DNA of 64,000 bases. It comes from Bin55 sp965205965 (GTDB lineage Bacteria; Pseudomonadota; Gammaproteobacteria; Pseudomonadales; Azotimanducaceae). The DNA lies in contig CBDBHT010000004.1 of the NCBI GenBank assembly GCA_965205965.1, positions 1 to 64,000 on the forward strand, in the 5' to 3' direction. This document shows positions 18,086 to 26,670 of the stretch, piece by piece. Each line of letters starts with the position of its first letter. Position 1 is the first letter of the stretch. Made by a program: the position numbers and the translations under genes. The notes below the pieces were generated by a model. The model saw only the letters and a program-made list of their open reading frames with translations. It searched no databases and was not told the origin of the DNA.

Positions 18086-19288
18086 GTGCTGAACACGCTG
18101 GTGGTCGTGCTGTTCGTTTTCCGGCTGGTGTTCTCGAAGGGGCGTCCGGGATATGCGACCACGCTGGCCGAACTGTGGGGGCAGTGCCGGACGATGGGAA
18201 TCGAACTGCCACAGCCGGCTCCGGTGTCGCCGTCCTCCATCTGCAGTGCCCGGGCCAGGCTGGCCGAGCAGCTGTTCAAGACCTTACACCAGGAAATCCT
18301 CAAGGTGGTTTTCGACGCCGAGGCACGACCCCGGCACGCACGGAAAGTCCGACACGACACGGATCGGCGGTGGCAGGGGCATCGGGTGTTTGCGGTCGAT
18401 GGAACCTACCTGAACCTACCGCGCGGACTGGTGCATGAAGGCTGGCGGACGCCGGTAGACGGTGCCCATTATCCGCAGGGTCTGGTGAGTTGCCTGTATC
18501 GGCTGCAGGCCCGACTACCGGTCGACTTCGACCTGCATGCGCATGGAAACGAGCGCGCGGCGGCACTGGCCCACCTGAACGTGTTGTCGGCGAACGATGT
18601 GGTGGTCTATGACCGGGGCTACTATTCCTATGAGATGCTGCACGCGCATGCGATCCGGGGACTGCACGCGGTGTTCCGGATGAAACGGAAAACCGGTATC
18701 GATGTCGACCGCTTCATCCACGGCGGCCGCCGGGATACGGTCATCGAGGTCGTTCCCCGCCAACGCACGCTGACCCGACTACGCCGCAGGAACCCCGGAG
18801 CCGCATTCGGCCCACACCGCTTGCGGCTGGTGAAATATGCCGTGGGCGATACCGTTTTCATCCTGGGAACGACCCTGTTGGACCGGGACCAGTATTCCAT
18901 CGAGCAACTGTCGGATCTGTATCACGCGAGATGGGTCATCGAGGAACTGTACAAGGTATCCAAACGGCTGATGGAGGTTGAGGACTTTCATGGGCAAAGC
19001 GAGCGCGGAGTGAAACAGGAACTGTATGCATGCTTCACCCTGATTACCATGACCCGGCTGTTCGCCAACCATGGCGAGGATCATGTGAACGGGGGGCTGC
19101 CGAACGACGGCAAGCCGCTGATGCAGACGAATTTCAAGCACGGACTTGCGGCAGTGGCGGCCAACATCGAGAGCCTGCTACTTCAGCATGCATCCGCCCT
19201 CCGGGAAACCGTGGCTCGTATTGTCGGCGAGATCGTCCGGTGTCGGCAACGGCTCCGTCCGGGCCGGTCCTATGAACGGCGATCCTGA
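18086..19288 (+). CDS. IS4-type DDE transposase (C-terminal part of DruA-like fusion)
   Basis: The 400-residue frame has RVFAVDGTYLNLPRG with the first catalytic Asp, NDVVVYDRGYYSYEML with the second, and the IS4 motif YHARWVIEELYKVSKRLMEV with the Glu. The current ATG is internal. The preceding residues (QRRRR) and the upstream frame across the IS256 insertion indicate that the original protein began further left, in the DruA-like part. It is thus a truncated form that may not be functional. Confidence 0.82.
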   Translation: MLNTLVVVLFVFRLVFSKGRPGYATTLAELWGQCRTMGIELPQPAPVSPSSICSARARLAEQLFKTLHQEILKVVFDAEARPRHARKVRHDTDRRWQGHRVFAVDGTYLNLPRGLVHEGWRTPVDGAHYPQGLVSCLYRLQARLPVDFDLHAHGNERAAALAHLNVLSANDVVVYDRGYYSYEMLHAHAIRGLHAVFRMKRKTGIDVDRFIHGGRRDTVIEVVPRQRTLTRLRRRNPGAAFGPHRLRLVKYAVGDTVFILGTTLLDRDQYSIEQLSDLYHARWVIEELYKVSKRLMEVEDFHGQSERGVKQELYACFTLITMTRLFANHGEDHVNGGLPNDGKPLMQTNFKHGLAAVAANIESLLLQHASALRETVARIVGEIVRCRQRLRPGRSYERRS

Positions 19289-19905
19289 AAACCGGTCGGA
19301 AAGTGGCAGCGAGGAAGAGGAGCACCGGCACCGGCAACTCGCTAACGGAATAAAAAATCAGCGGATAACCAAGGCCCAAGACCGAATCCTTAACCGAATG
19401 GAAAAATCCACTAAACGAATGCCATTGAGTGTTCGGCGGGGAAGTCGTAGAACGGCAACAACGCCTCCCGATCCTTGGCCATGATGCATACCGTCGCTTT
19501 CCCGTATTTCACGCCGTACAGGCGCAGGAAAGCATCGAACACCCGCTGGCCTGGCCGACACCGACGGGCATTCCAGATGATCTTCCGCAAGTCCCGTTTG
19601 GCTTGGCTTTGCGCGTGTGTCGGCAGCCGGTTCAGCACGTTCGCAGTCTTGTGCATCCAGCAGCACTTCGCGCGGACCTCCGGATTGATTTCGCGCAACG
19701 CGGCCCAGAAGCCGAGGACTCCGTCTCCGATCGCCAGCTTAGGTGCGCTCATCCCGCGCCCCTGCACATGCAGCAGCACTTCCCGCCAGCTCCTGCTTCG
19801 ATTCGCGCGCACCATCTTCCACCGCCAGCAGGTGCTTGCGACCGTCCTCATCCGCACCGATCACCACCAGCGTGCAAAGACGTTCAGCCGTACAAACTCG
19901 TATAA

Positions 19906-20527
19906 TTCTCTGAAATCTCCTCATACGAGACATGTGTAGTGCCTTGGAGAAAAGTTGCCATTAATAAAATCAATCGCTTAACGCAATGTGCCGTCGAAGT
20001 CGGGGTACAGAGTGCCGCAGTTCAGGATAGGAATTTTACGGGGCAGAATAAATACAATTTCCTTAATTTCCCCGATAGCAAGATCCAATTCACTCCCCTG
20101 GCTTCTTACTTGGTACAGAGCGGGTTGGCTGACGGACGACAGAATATTTTCGAGGATGGAAGCGGTCGATATCCATCTAGGGGACACTATTCTAGGGTGC
20201 GTAGGCAGTAGCTGGGGTGACACAGGGCGCGAACGAATAGGTAGCAGTTTTACTCTTAGTATCATCATCGATTAGGTGCACTTGACATCAATGTCATTAC
20301 AAACATCAGTCAATCATATTGATATCCAACAATGTAAGAATTATCCCATTCATCGAAAATATGGAAAGATTTAGTAAATATATCAACGCTTTCTGGTAGA
20401 ACCTACTTATCATTAATTTACAAAGTAGCACTCCTCAAGTGTTTCTATAATACTATAGTGTGTGTTTCGACGTTCATACTTAATCAACTGATCGATAGAA
20501 GAAATAGACTGGTTTAGACGGCATACA
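19906..20527. other. AT-rich intergenic region before the NUDIX gene
   Basis: About 620 bp with no recognisable gene. Short frames at 19939-20275 have no motif. Two complementary GC-poor stretches upstream of 20528 may hold the promoter, but no clear boxes were picked. Confidence 0.5.
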
Positions 20528-21271
20528 ATGCATTACAGCGATATTTATGGTGACTTAAGTGTTCCGAAAGATGCAAAACCAGTGATGCCGGCAGCTACGG
20601 TAGTATTACTGAGGGACATTGATAATGCTATGGAAGTGCTGATGCTCAAAAAGAATGCTCGCATTGATTTTGGAGGCATGTGGGTGTTTCCTGGAGGGCG
20701 CATTGATCCAAGCGATTACCCTGAAGATAAAAATCTTGAACGGGCAGCACGAAATGCCGCTCAAAGAGAAGCTCGAGAGGAAGCATGCATTTCACCCGAT
20801 ACAGATCAGCTCATTTGGTTTGCACATTGGACTCCGCCTGCGAGTGCATCTGCTAGATTTAGCACTTGGTTCTTTGTGGCGGCAGCACCTATTGGAGATA
20901 GTGTAAGGATTGACGATAGTGAGATCAAAGAGCACCAGTGGATGTCTCCTCAACGAGCATTAAAAAAACACTGCGCTGGTGAGGTTAACCTTGCACCTCC
21001 TACATGGATAACGCTTTACTATCTATCGCAACATACCTCAACACAAAAGGTACTTGATTATCTTAAGTCCCAGGGACCAATGATTTATGAGACCCATGTA
21101 GCGGTACGCGGTGATGGAGTCAGGGTTGCTATGTGGAATGGTGATGCTGGTTATCAAAATTGGAATGCCGATGCAGAGGGAGAACGGCACCGACTAATAA
21201 TGAAAAAGGGAGCGTTCCAATTTGAACACACCGCCGAAAGTACTAAGGAAGGTTTGAGCAAACCTATTTAG
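20528..21271 (+). CDS. NUDIX hydrolase (NUDT19-like)
   Basis: The 247-residue protein has ATVVLLRDIDNAMEVLMLKK followed by FGGMWVFPGGRIDPSD. After an insertion the rest of the NUDIX box follows as AAQREAREEACI. The insertion between the Gly part and the REAREE part is typical of the NUDT19/RP2-type coenzyme A diphosphatase-like group. The substrate cannot be told from sequence. It stands alone between IS remnants. Confidence 0.85.
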   Translation: MHYSDIYGDLSVPKDAKPVMPAATVVLLRDIDNAMEVLMLKKNARIDFGGMWVFPGGRIDPSDYPEDKNLERAARNAAQREAREEACISPDTDQLIWFAHWTPPASASARFSTWFFVAAAPIGDSVRIDDSEIKEHQWMSPQRALKKHCAGEVNLAPPTWITLYYLSQHTSTQKVLDYLKSQGPMIYETHVAVRGDGVRVAMWNGDAGYQNWNADAEGERHRLIMKKGAFQFEHTAESTKEGLSKPI

Positions 21272-21407
21272 GGACGGTCTGCAAGTTACCGGAAGAGCTG
21301 ATCAAGATCTCGAACCTACCCGATGTGGATACTGTTGTGCTGCACGCTGACCAAAATTGAGTCTGACACTCCCGAGGAGCACTCCTCTGCAAGCTGGCGC
21401 AGACTGC

Positions 21408-21493
21408 CGGATACCGATACTATCCCCATTATCGTGAAACCCAATCCGGAAAGTCCAGACTAATAGTGGAGTTGGGGCTATACGAAGAATTAC
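21408..21493. repeat. dispersed 84-bp repeat, copy 2
   Basis: This is the partner of 441-524, and it runs directly into the transposase-like frame that follows. A GCGCAGACTGC block just before it resembles the outer inverted repeat of the MITE-like elements at 38726 and 49055. Confidence 0.6.
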
Positions 21494-21610
21494 TGGCTGG
21501 CGGAAGCACTGATCAGATGGATCAAGCACATGATGGGGTTCCGCCGCTTCAGTTTCCACGGGGTCTGGAGCAGGTGAAGGGCGAGTGGACCTTGGTGTGC
21601 CTATCATAGG
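21494..21610 (+). pseudogene. IS1182-family transposase, C-terminal fragment
   Basis: The frame reads LAEALIRWIKHMMGFRRFSF and, after a one-base shift, LEQVKGEWTLVCLS. These are the conserved final blocks of IS1182 transposases. Only about 40 codons remain, with an internal frameshift and an early stop. Confidence 0.7.
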
Positions 21611-21650
21611 TCTACGGTTAGAGGGGGTATGGTAGTTCTTCTGTCGTTAA

Positions 21651-22562
21651 TTATTCGATAAAGAGAAACTTTCTCGCTACAAGTTCACCATATGTAAGTG
21701 ATTCAGAAACTGCTAGTTTTGTTCTGTTTGTCCGGTACAGTACGGTTGTTTCACTACTAAGCTGAACATCATGAGTAAGTCTTAATGATTCAATTCCGCG
21801 CGATATTTTAGGTTCACGTTTCGCTCTAGATTGAGGTAGTTCGATGATGCCGACACTAGCGTGTGTAGCGATGGCTTCGTAGAGCATAGAGACACTGTCA
21901 GCAGTAACCCATATTCGTGCAACATTTGCCATAGATTTGGCAAGAAACTCCGAATCCATATCTTGCCAATGTCGGTATTCAGCATTGTCTAGTTCACCAA
22001 TTGCAGTGCGCATCTCGTTAGGAGTACGTCTAGAATCACATATCTCCCAGGAAATATCTGGATTTGTGGTCAAAATTGTATTAATACTTTCTAAAATTTT
22101 TTTAGAATCCCATTTATAGTGCTTACTAGGACCACCAAGAAGCATTAGACCTCGGTTCTCATCGGGTAAGCCCTTTATAGTCGATGTGATAACACCCCGT
22201 GTTCGTACCACATTCGATGCACTCCAACAACGGTCATGGTAAGGAACCAGCACAAGATCAAACCAAGAGCAAGGCATAGTAGGCTTCATGAGTACGACTG
22301 TTCGACCGCCTTTAGTGAGTCGCGTGCATAACATAGCCAAGTGTGTACTGTGTCCTGCACCAATGATAAGGTCGGGGTCAGGAAGAGTATTGATGTCTGA
22401 TTTTGTTACCGACTTATTTTCCAACTTCATTACTGAAATAGAGTAGGTTTCAACATCACATACGGTTTCAAGACCCTGAATTAGTCCGGCAGATTGTTTT
22501 TCATGTCCGGGCTTACCATCGGTAAATCTCCAAACTACTACCTGCTTTTGTAGATTCGTCAT
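21651..22562 (-). CDS. ELM1/GtrOC1 family protein (DUF1022)
   Basis: The 303-residue protein starts VVVWRFTDGKPGHEKQSAGLI and has LPDPDLIIGAGHSTHLAML, LLGGPSKHYKWD and a C-terminal WVTADSVSMLYEAIATHASV block. This is the bacterial family related to plant mitochondrial-fission protein ELM1, predicted to have a glycosyltransferase-like fold. Its role in bacteria is not established, but many members lie near envelope genes. Here its neighbours are a NUDIX gene and IS debris, which give no hint. Confidence 0.85.
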   Translation of the reverse strand: MTNLQKQVVVWRFTDGKPGHEKQSAGLIQGLETVCDVETYSISVMKLENKSVTKSDINTLPDPDLIIGAGHSTHLAMLCTRLTKGGRTVVLMKPTMPCSWFDLVLVPYHDRCWSASNVVRTRGVITSTIKGLPDENRGLMLLGGPSKHYKWDSKKILESINTILTTNPDISWEICDSRRTPNEMRTAIGELDNAEYRHWQDMDSEFLAKSMANVARIWVTADSVSMLYEAIATHASVGIIELPQSRAKREPKISRGIESLRLTHDVQLSSETTVLYRTNRTKLAVSESLTYGELVARKFLFIE

Positions 22563-22593
22563 AGATGTAAATTCAGCAATAGTACTCAGACTA

Positions 22594-22950
22594 GGGCGTG
22601 TTTACACTAAATTTCTGATCATCTCATTTCGCAAATCAGTGCCAGATAGATGAACCCGTCGAACATAAGATCGAGTTTGTCGTAACGCGTTCCCACGCAG
22701 CGATACCGCTGGAGCCTGCCGAACAGGCGTTCCACTTCGTTGCGGAGGGCATACAACTTGTGGTCGAACGACCACGGTTTCCGGCGGGTCGTTCGGGACG
22801 GCACCACGGGCGTAGCATCTAGTTCTTGCATCACCCGGCGCGTCCGATCGTCTTCATAGGCGCGGTCCCATAAGTAGATGCTTCGGGGGGGGGGGGGCTT
22901 CGGAAACAGATCCCGTATCTCGTCGAATGGCTCTTCCGTAAGTTGCATGC
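22594..22950 (-). pseudogene. IS5-family (IS427-type) transposase fragment with G13 tract
   Basis: The frame on the minus strand gives IYLWDRAYEDDRTRRVMQEL, VVPSRTTRRKPWSFDHKLYA and GRLQRYRCVGTRYDKLDLMF, a cleaner version of the fragment at 9993-10270. The outer end GGGCGTGTTTACACT lies at 22594. The N-terminal half is missing. A run of 13 G at 22885-22897 falls inside the frame and codes for prolines. Confidence 0.82.
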
Positions 22951-23050
22951 GGACCTCTTGTCGAGTGCACTAGATCCAAAGAATCGTACAACAACATAGT
23001 GTCAACACGCTCTAGTGCATCACATCAGATAGTTCAGATTTGTCGCTTAT

Positions 23051-23272
23051 CTAGAGCTTTGGAAGAACAAAACGCGTATCGACCTGACTGAAGACATGCT
23101 TGGCTATTACGTTATACACGTGTCCGCATTGGTCGCAATGGATAACGAAAAACCATGGATCACTATTGCGGCTATTTTGCACGCTTCGTGTGCTAACAAT
23201 GTGTTCAATACCATTTATTTCGCACTCCGGACAAACGGGTTGAGCGGTATTAGATGTGCTATTTTCGTCCAA
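23051..23272 (-). CDS. small zinc-ribbon-like hypothetical protein
   Basis: The 73-residue protein has two Cys pairs, VCPECE near residue 13 and HCDQCGHVYNVIAKHVF near residue 45, with the spacing of a zinc ribbon. A block DPWFFVIHCDQCGH looks conserved in style. No family was recognised. A second short frame lies upstream on the same strand. Confidence 0.5.
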   Translation of the reverse strand: MDENSTSNTAQPVCPECEINGIEHIVSTRSVQNSRNSDPWFFVIHCDQCGHVYNVIAKHVFSQVDTRFVLPKL

Positions 23273-23374
23273 GGTCTCGTTCCATCCTTTAGTGTTGGTA
23301 GTGTTAGATTTTATTGCGATGGATATCCTATGAATTTCGTAGGAACATCCGCGACGACCGTACCAGATAAGATA

Positions 23375-23617
23375 TTATTCGAGCACTACGCTACCTGTGT
23401 TGATTATCATTTCTTTCCTATCAAGAGTCACGGCATGTAAAATCGCAGCTCCGTCTTCAATGACTGTTGTCTCGCCGATCACAATACTAGTAACTCGGTC
23501 AAGCATGATCTCTTGGCCCATTTGCTCTGTGGGATGAATATCCAAGATCGACACTAATTTGGCTTTGGGCTCCGGGAGAGACTCGCTAAGGTATGTCGGT
23601 TCTTTATCCGTAATCAA
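23375..23617 (-). CDS. short hypothetical protein upstream of the zinc-ribbon gene
   Basis: An 80-codon frame on the same strand as the zinc-ribbon gene, about 100 bases upstream of it. Composition is protein-like (MLDRVTSIVIGETTVIEDGA) but no family is recognised. It could be a chance frame or the start of an older, broken gene. Confidence 0.28.
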   Translation of the reverse strand: MITDKEPTYLSESLPEPKAKLVSILDIHPTEQMGQEIMLDRVTSIVIGETTVIEDGAAILHAVTLDRKEMIINTGSVVLE

Positions 23618-24187
23618 TGTGTAACGTGATAAGTCTGTAACGTATGGAAATCTTTAGAGATGAGGGCATGACGTAAATAGATCTACATACCGGATTGTGC
23701 CTATAGATTGTCAAGATATCGCCGATTGCCGTACTGAGTACGAATACGTAATCTTCAAGAGTTTCCTCAATAACGTCTCGAATTAGCGTCGTTAGTAATA
23801 TAAGATTATATAAAGTTCGTCTGCCGGCCGAAAACTCAGTGCAGCGTGACAGTGCTTATGGCTGAGAATTGTGGCATGAAGATAACTGCTGAGAATAGAC
23901 TTCTTAATTGCCTTAGAGCGGTAGTTTCTAAAACACGTTCTTAGCTAGATCTCTTGGAATTGGCATATTTTTCTAGCGTAGCTGCGAATATATCTTTGTT
24001 TTTTCGTTAGTGTGATTTGATTTTTATCGAGGCGATGGTTAATTTCTAGTGAATAGATTCGGTGTGCTGATGCGCTAAGGCTGAGACGTACGTGTTTCCT
24101 GATCGGTTGCAATAAGAATTTCATGTCTGCATTCAGTCTATCCATAATACAGTTCGTATACTATGACTTCTATATTGGGCAGATCTA
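23618..24187. other. intergenic region upstream of nadK
   Basis: About 570 AT-rich bases. Minus-strand short frames (for example 23945-24145) show no motif. Nothing else is seen. Confidence 0.5.
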
Positions 24188-25078
24188 GTGAAAGATATTC
24201 AGTTCAATCGTATCGGTCTAACTGGCCGGGTCGGCAATCCTCAGGTATACGACTCGCTTCATACACTTCACCGAGTACTGTCAAGCAAATCTTTTTCTTT
24301 TGACGTCGTCATCGAGAAAGTAACGGCAGAACAGTATTCCTTAGACACGAATAACACAATTGACCGCACCGACCTCGGTAATTGTGATCTCGTCATCGTT
24401 GTTGGAGGAGATGGCAGCATACTAAGTGTTGCACGTGATCTCGCACATACTAAAGTGCTCGTGCTTGGAGTTAATCGCGGAGGGGTAGGGTTTCTCGCGG
24501 ACATATCTCCAAATCAGATAGAGTCTAGGGTAAAGGCAGTACTCAATGGTCAATTTCATTTTGAAGAACATTTTCTGTTAGAACACGACGTCTATCGAGA
24601 TAATTTGAAAATACATGGTGCAACGGCATTGAATGATGTAGTCGTTCACGCGGGTTCAAATTCTCGGATGATGGATTTCCAGCTATTCATTGACGATGAA
24701 TTTGTGTACGAGCAGCGCTCGGACGGCTTAATAGTCTCATCCCCTACGGGTTCAACTGCTTACTCATTGTCAGCTGGTGGACCAATAATGCATCCTGCAC
24801 TTGATGCTATTGGTATTGTTCCGATGTTTCCGCATACGTTAACTGCGCGGCCTCTGATGATCAAATCAAACTCGACGATCTCAGTCTTTGTTGGTATGGC
24901 CGTGTCTGCGCCTCAAGTTAGTGCCGATTCTCAAGTCAATTTCACGCTAAAACCCAATGATGAAGTTCGCATACGAAAGCATGAACATGGGCTGAACTTG
25001 ATTTATCCATCGTCACACAGCTTTTATGAATCTTGCCGAAGTAAATTAGATTGGGCTTCCCGACTTGGTGGGTGTTAA
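24188..25078 (+). CDS. nadK: NAD kinase
   Basis: The enzyme phosphorylates NAD to NADP. The 296-residue protein starts at a GTG. It has the motif VVGGDGSILSVAR, a VNRGGVGFLADI block, NDVVVHAGS (relatives usually have N-E) and the family signature SDGLIVSSPTGSTAYSLSAG. Length and motif order are normal. It is followed by the convergent mocA-like gene, the stop codons nearly touching. Confidence 0.95.
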   Translation: MKDIQFNRIGLTGRVGNPQVYDSLHTLHRVLSSKSFSFDVVIEKVTAEQYSLDTNNTIDRTDLGNCDLVIVVGGDGSILSVARDLAHTKVLVLGVNRGGVGFLADISPNQIESRVKAVLNGQFHFEEHFLLEHDVYRDNLKIHGATALNDVVVHAGSNSRMMDFQLFIDDEFVYEQRSDGLIVSSPTGSTAYSLSAGGPIMHPALDAIGIVPMFPHTLTARPLMIKSNSTISVFVGMAVSAPQVSADSQVNFTLKPNDEVRIRKHEHGLNLIYPSSHSFYESCRSKLDWASRLGGC

Positions 25079-25642
25079 TCAAGAACGGATTTCTTCGGAT
25101 GTATCGACATCTCTCAGTATTCCTGAGTCATTGACTTCCACATGGATACTTTGTTCCCGAAATTGATGCAATAACCCTTGAGCACCACAATCACCCTTGA
25201 GTTTTTTAATAGAGGGATAGATCCAGGAAGGGAGTCCTACGGGGTTGCCGTTTTGGCTACTATAAACTAAACGTACAATGCGGTCTGGAGATAAAGTTAT
25301 TGCATCTCGAAGAATTTCAAGAGTCCGCTGCTTAACAAATGGCATGTCAGCTAATCCTACAACCGTCCAAGGTTCACACTCAACTGCATTGATTCCAGCA
25401 ATCAAACTCTGTGAAATACCTTTATCAGCAAACAGTGATTCAACGATTTCACATTGGTCGGGAATTGCAGAAAGGTTGTCTTCATTTGATCGAACGACTA
25501 CTACCATACGATCAAATACGGGAATATAGAGGCTAAGCGTACGTTCGATCATTGGCACACCACCGATAGAAGCAACACGTTTATCGCTTCCAAATCTAGA
25601 TGAGGACCCAGCCGCGAGCAAAATTGCTACGCCATTATTCAC
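25079..25642 (-). CDS. MocA-like molybdenum cofactor nucleotidyltransferase
   Basis: The 187-residue protein has the NTP-transferase opening VAILLAAGSSSRFGSDKRVA and the metal-binding VVGLADMPFVK. It ends with a GLPSWIYPSIKKLKGDCGAQ block shared by MocA/MobA-like enzymes, which attach CMP or GMP to molybdopterin. Together with the xdhC-like gene nine bases upstream, it fits maturation of a xanthine-oxidase-family molybdoenzyme. No such enzyme is encoded in the window. Confidence 0.85.
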   Translation of the reverse strand: MNNGVAILLAAGSSSRFGSDKRVASIGGVPMIERTLSLYIPVFDRMVVVVRSNEDNLSAIPDQCEIVESLFADKGISQSLIAGINAVECEPWTVVGLADMPFVKQRTLEILRDAITLSPDRIVRLVYSSQNGNPVGLPSWIYPSIKKLKGDCGAQGLLHQFREQSIHVEVNDSGILRDVDTSEEIRS

Positions 25643-25650
25643 GAAGATAT

Positions 25651-26670
25651 TTAAGAACCTTTGGCAGCAGCTGTTATTGCATTCGTTGACTGTTCTCGTG
25701 TAAGACCGAAAGTCATCTTTTTACATACTAGGGTAAGTTCAGCAAGAATTGAGATGGCAATCTCAGGCGGGGTCTTGCTTCCAATTGGTAAACCGATCGG
25801 GGCGTGCAATCGCGCTAGTCCTTCCTCGCTTACACCTAGAGATTGCAATCTTTCTATCCTTTTGTCAGAAGTGCGCGAAGATCCCATAGCCCCAATGTAA
25901 AAAGCATCGGTTTTCAATGCTTCCATCATACCCATATCATCAATCCTTGGGTCGTGCGTTAGGGCAATGATGGCGGAATGCTCATCAGAAGCATGTTCGC
26001 GAATCGCATCATCTGGCATATTACATATGCGAGTGACTCCTTCCACGTCGAATTCATCTAATACTACCTTGCGCGGGTCGCACACCGTAACTTGATAATC
26101 TAATGCCTGAGCAAATTCCGCAGTGTAGCGAGAGACCGAGCTGGCCCCAATTAGGAAGAGTTGAAAACGTGGACCTAGTACTTGGACCAAATTTCCTAGC
26201 TCCTTGTTATACGTAAGACCTTTGTAGGTATTCGTACTGTTGACCGCATAAGTTCCCTGCAAGAGGTTTACTGAGCGTTCAATGAGTTTTCTAGCATCAA
26301 GTCTTTGATTTATTTGTTCGAAATTTGATATCAAATCCCGTGTAGGTCGAAGCGACTCAACTACAATTTCCAAATTCCCTCCACACGGCAATCCTAATTT
26401 TTCAGCTTCCTCGCTCGTTTCCCCGTAACGGAAGAACTGTGGTTTTTCAGCCGCTGGCTTCTCTTCCTTTAGTTTCTCAAGTAGGTCGTCTTCAACGCAA
26501 CCTCCGGATAATGAACCAACAATTTTTCCGGCTTGGTTACAGGCCATCAAGGAGCCTACTGGGCGCGGAGAAGAGCCGTATGTTGCGATAACCGTCGCCA
26601 ACCAGCATGATTCATTCGAGTTGAACCACTCGGAGATTTGTCTCAGTACGAGCTGATTGACCGTCTGCAT
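25651..26670 (-). CDS. XdhC/CoxI family protein
   Basis: The 339-residue protein has the XdhC N-terminal domain (WLATVIATYGSSPRPVGSLM, then SLSGGCVEDDLL, then LPCGGNLEIVVE). Its C-terminal Rossmann domain contains FLIGASSVSRYTAEFAQALDY, ALTHDPRIDDMGMM and YIGAMGSSRTSDKRIERL. Such proteins bind and sulfurate the molybdenum cofactor before insertion into xanthine dehydrogenase or CO dehydrogenase. It forms a two-gene operon with the MocA-like gene. Confidence 0.9.
   Translation of the reverse strand: MQTVNQLVLRQISEWFNSNESCWLATVIATYGSSPRPVGSLMACNQAGKIVGSLSGGCVEDDLLEKLKEEKPAAEKPQFFRYGETSEEAEKLGLPCGGNLEIVVESLRPTRDLISNFEQINQRLDARKLIERSVNLLQGTYAVNSTNTYKGLTYNKELGNLVQVLGPRFQLFLIGASSVSRYTAEFAQALDYQVTVCDPRKVVLDEFDVEGVTRICNMPDDAIREHASDEHSAIIALTHDPRIDDMGMMEALKTDAFYIGAMGSSRTSDKRIERLQSLGVSEEGLARLHAPIGLPIGSKTPPEIAISILAELTLVCKKMTFGLTREQSTNAITAAAKGS

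Larger units (their letters stand above)
14441..19427 (+). mobile_element. IS4-type element with DruA-like gene, second level of the nest
   Basis: The ends are inverted repeats beginning CAATGGCATTCG (left at 14441, complement ending 19427). They are flanked by the 10-bp direct repeat AGTGTTCGGC, a duplication size usual for IS4-family elements. Inside are a DUF4338/DruA-like frame and an IS4-type DDE transposase. A second IS256 element is inserted between them at 15391-18061. Without insertions the element would be about 2.3 kb. Confidence 0.88.
14057..19905 (-). mobile_element. outermost IS256-family element, split into two halves
   Basis: The N-proximal half of a transposase lies at about 19428-19905 on the minus strand (LVVIGADEDGRKHLLAVEDG, APKLAIGDGVLGFWAAL, CCWMHKTANVLNRLP, KDREALLPFYDFPAEH). 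The C-terminal half lies at about 14060-14440 (RTTNSIESTFATIRHRTR, then a stop, then GCLTQAGMLHM). The halves join at the 10-bp duplication AGTGTTCGGC found at 14431-14440 and 19428-19437. The first ~150 codons are missing and the rest has frameshifts, so it is dead. Confidence 0.85.
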
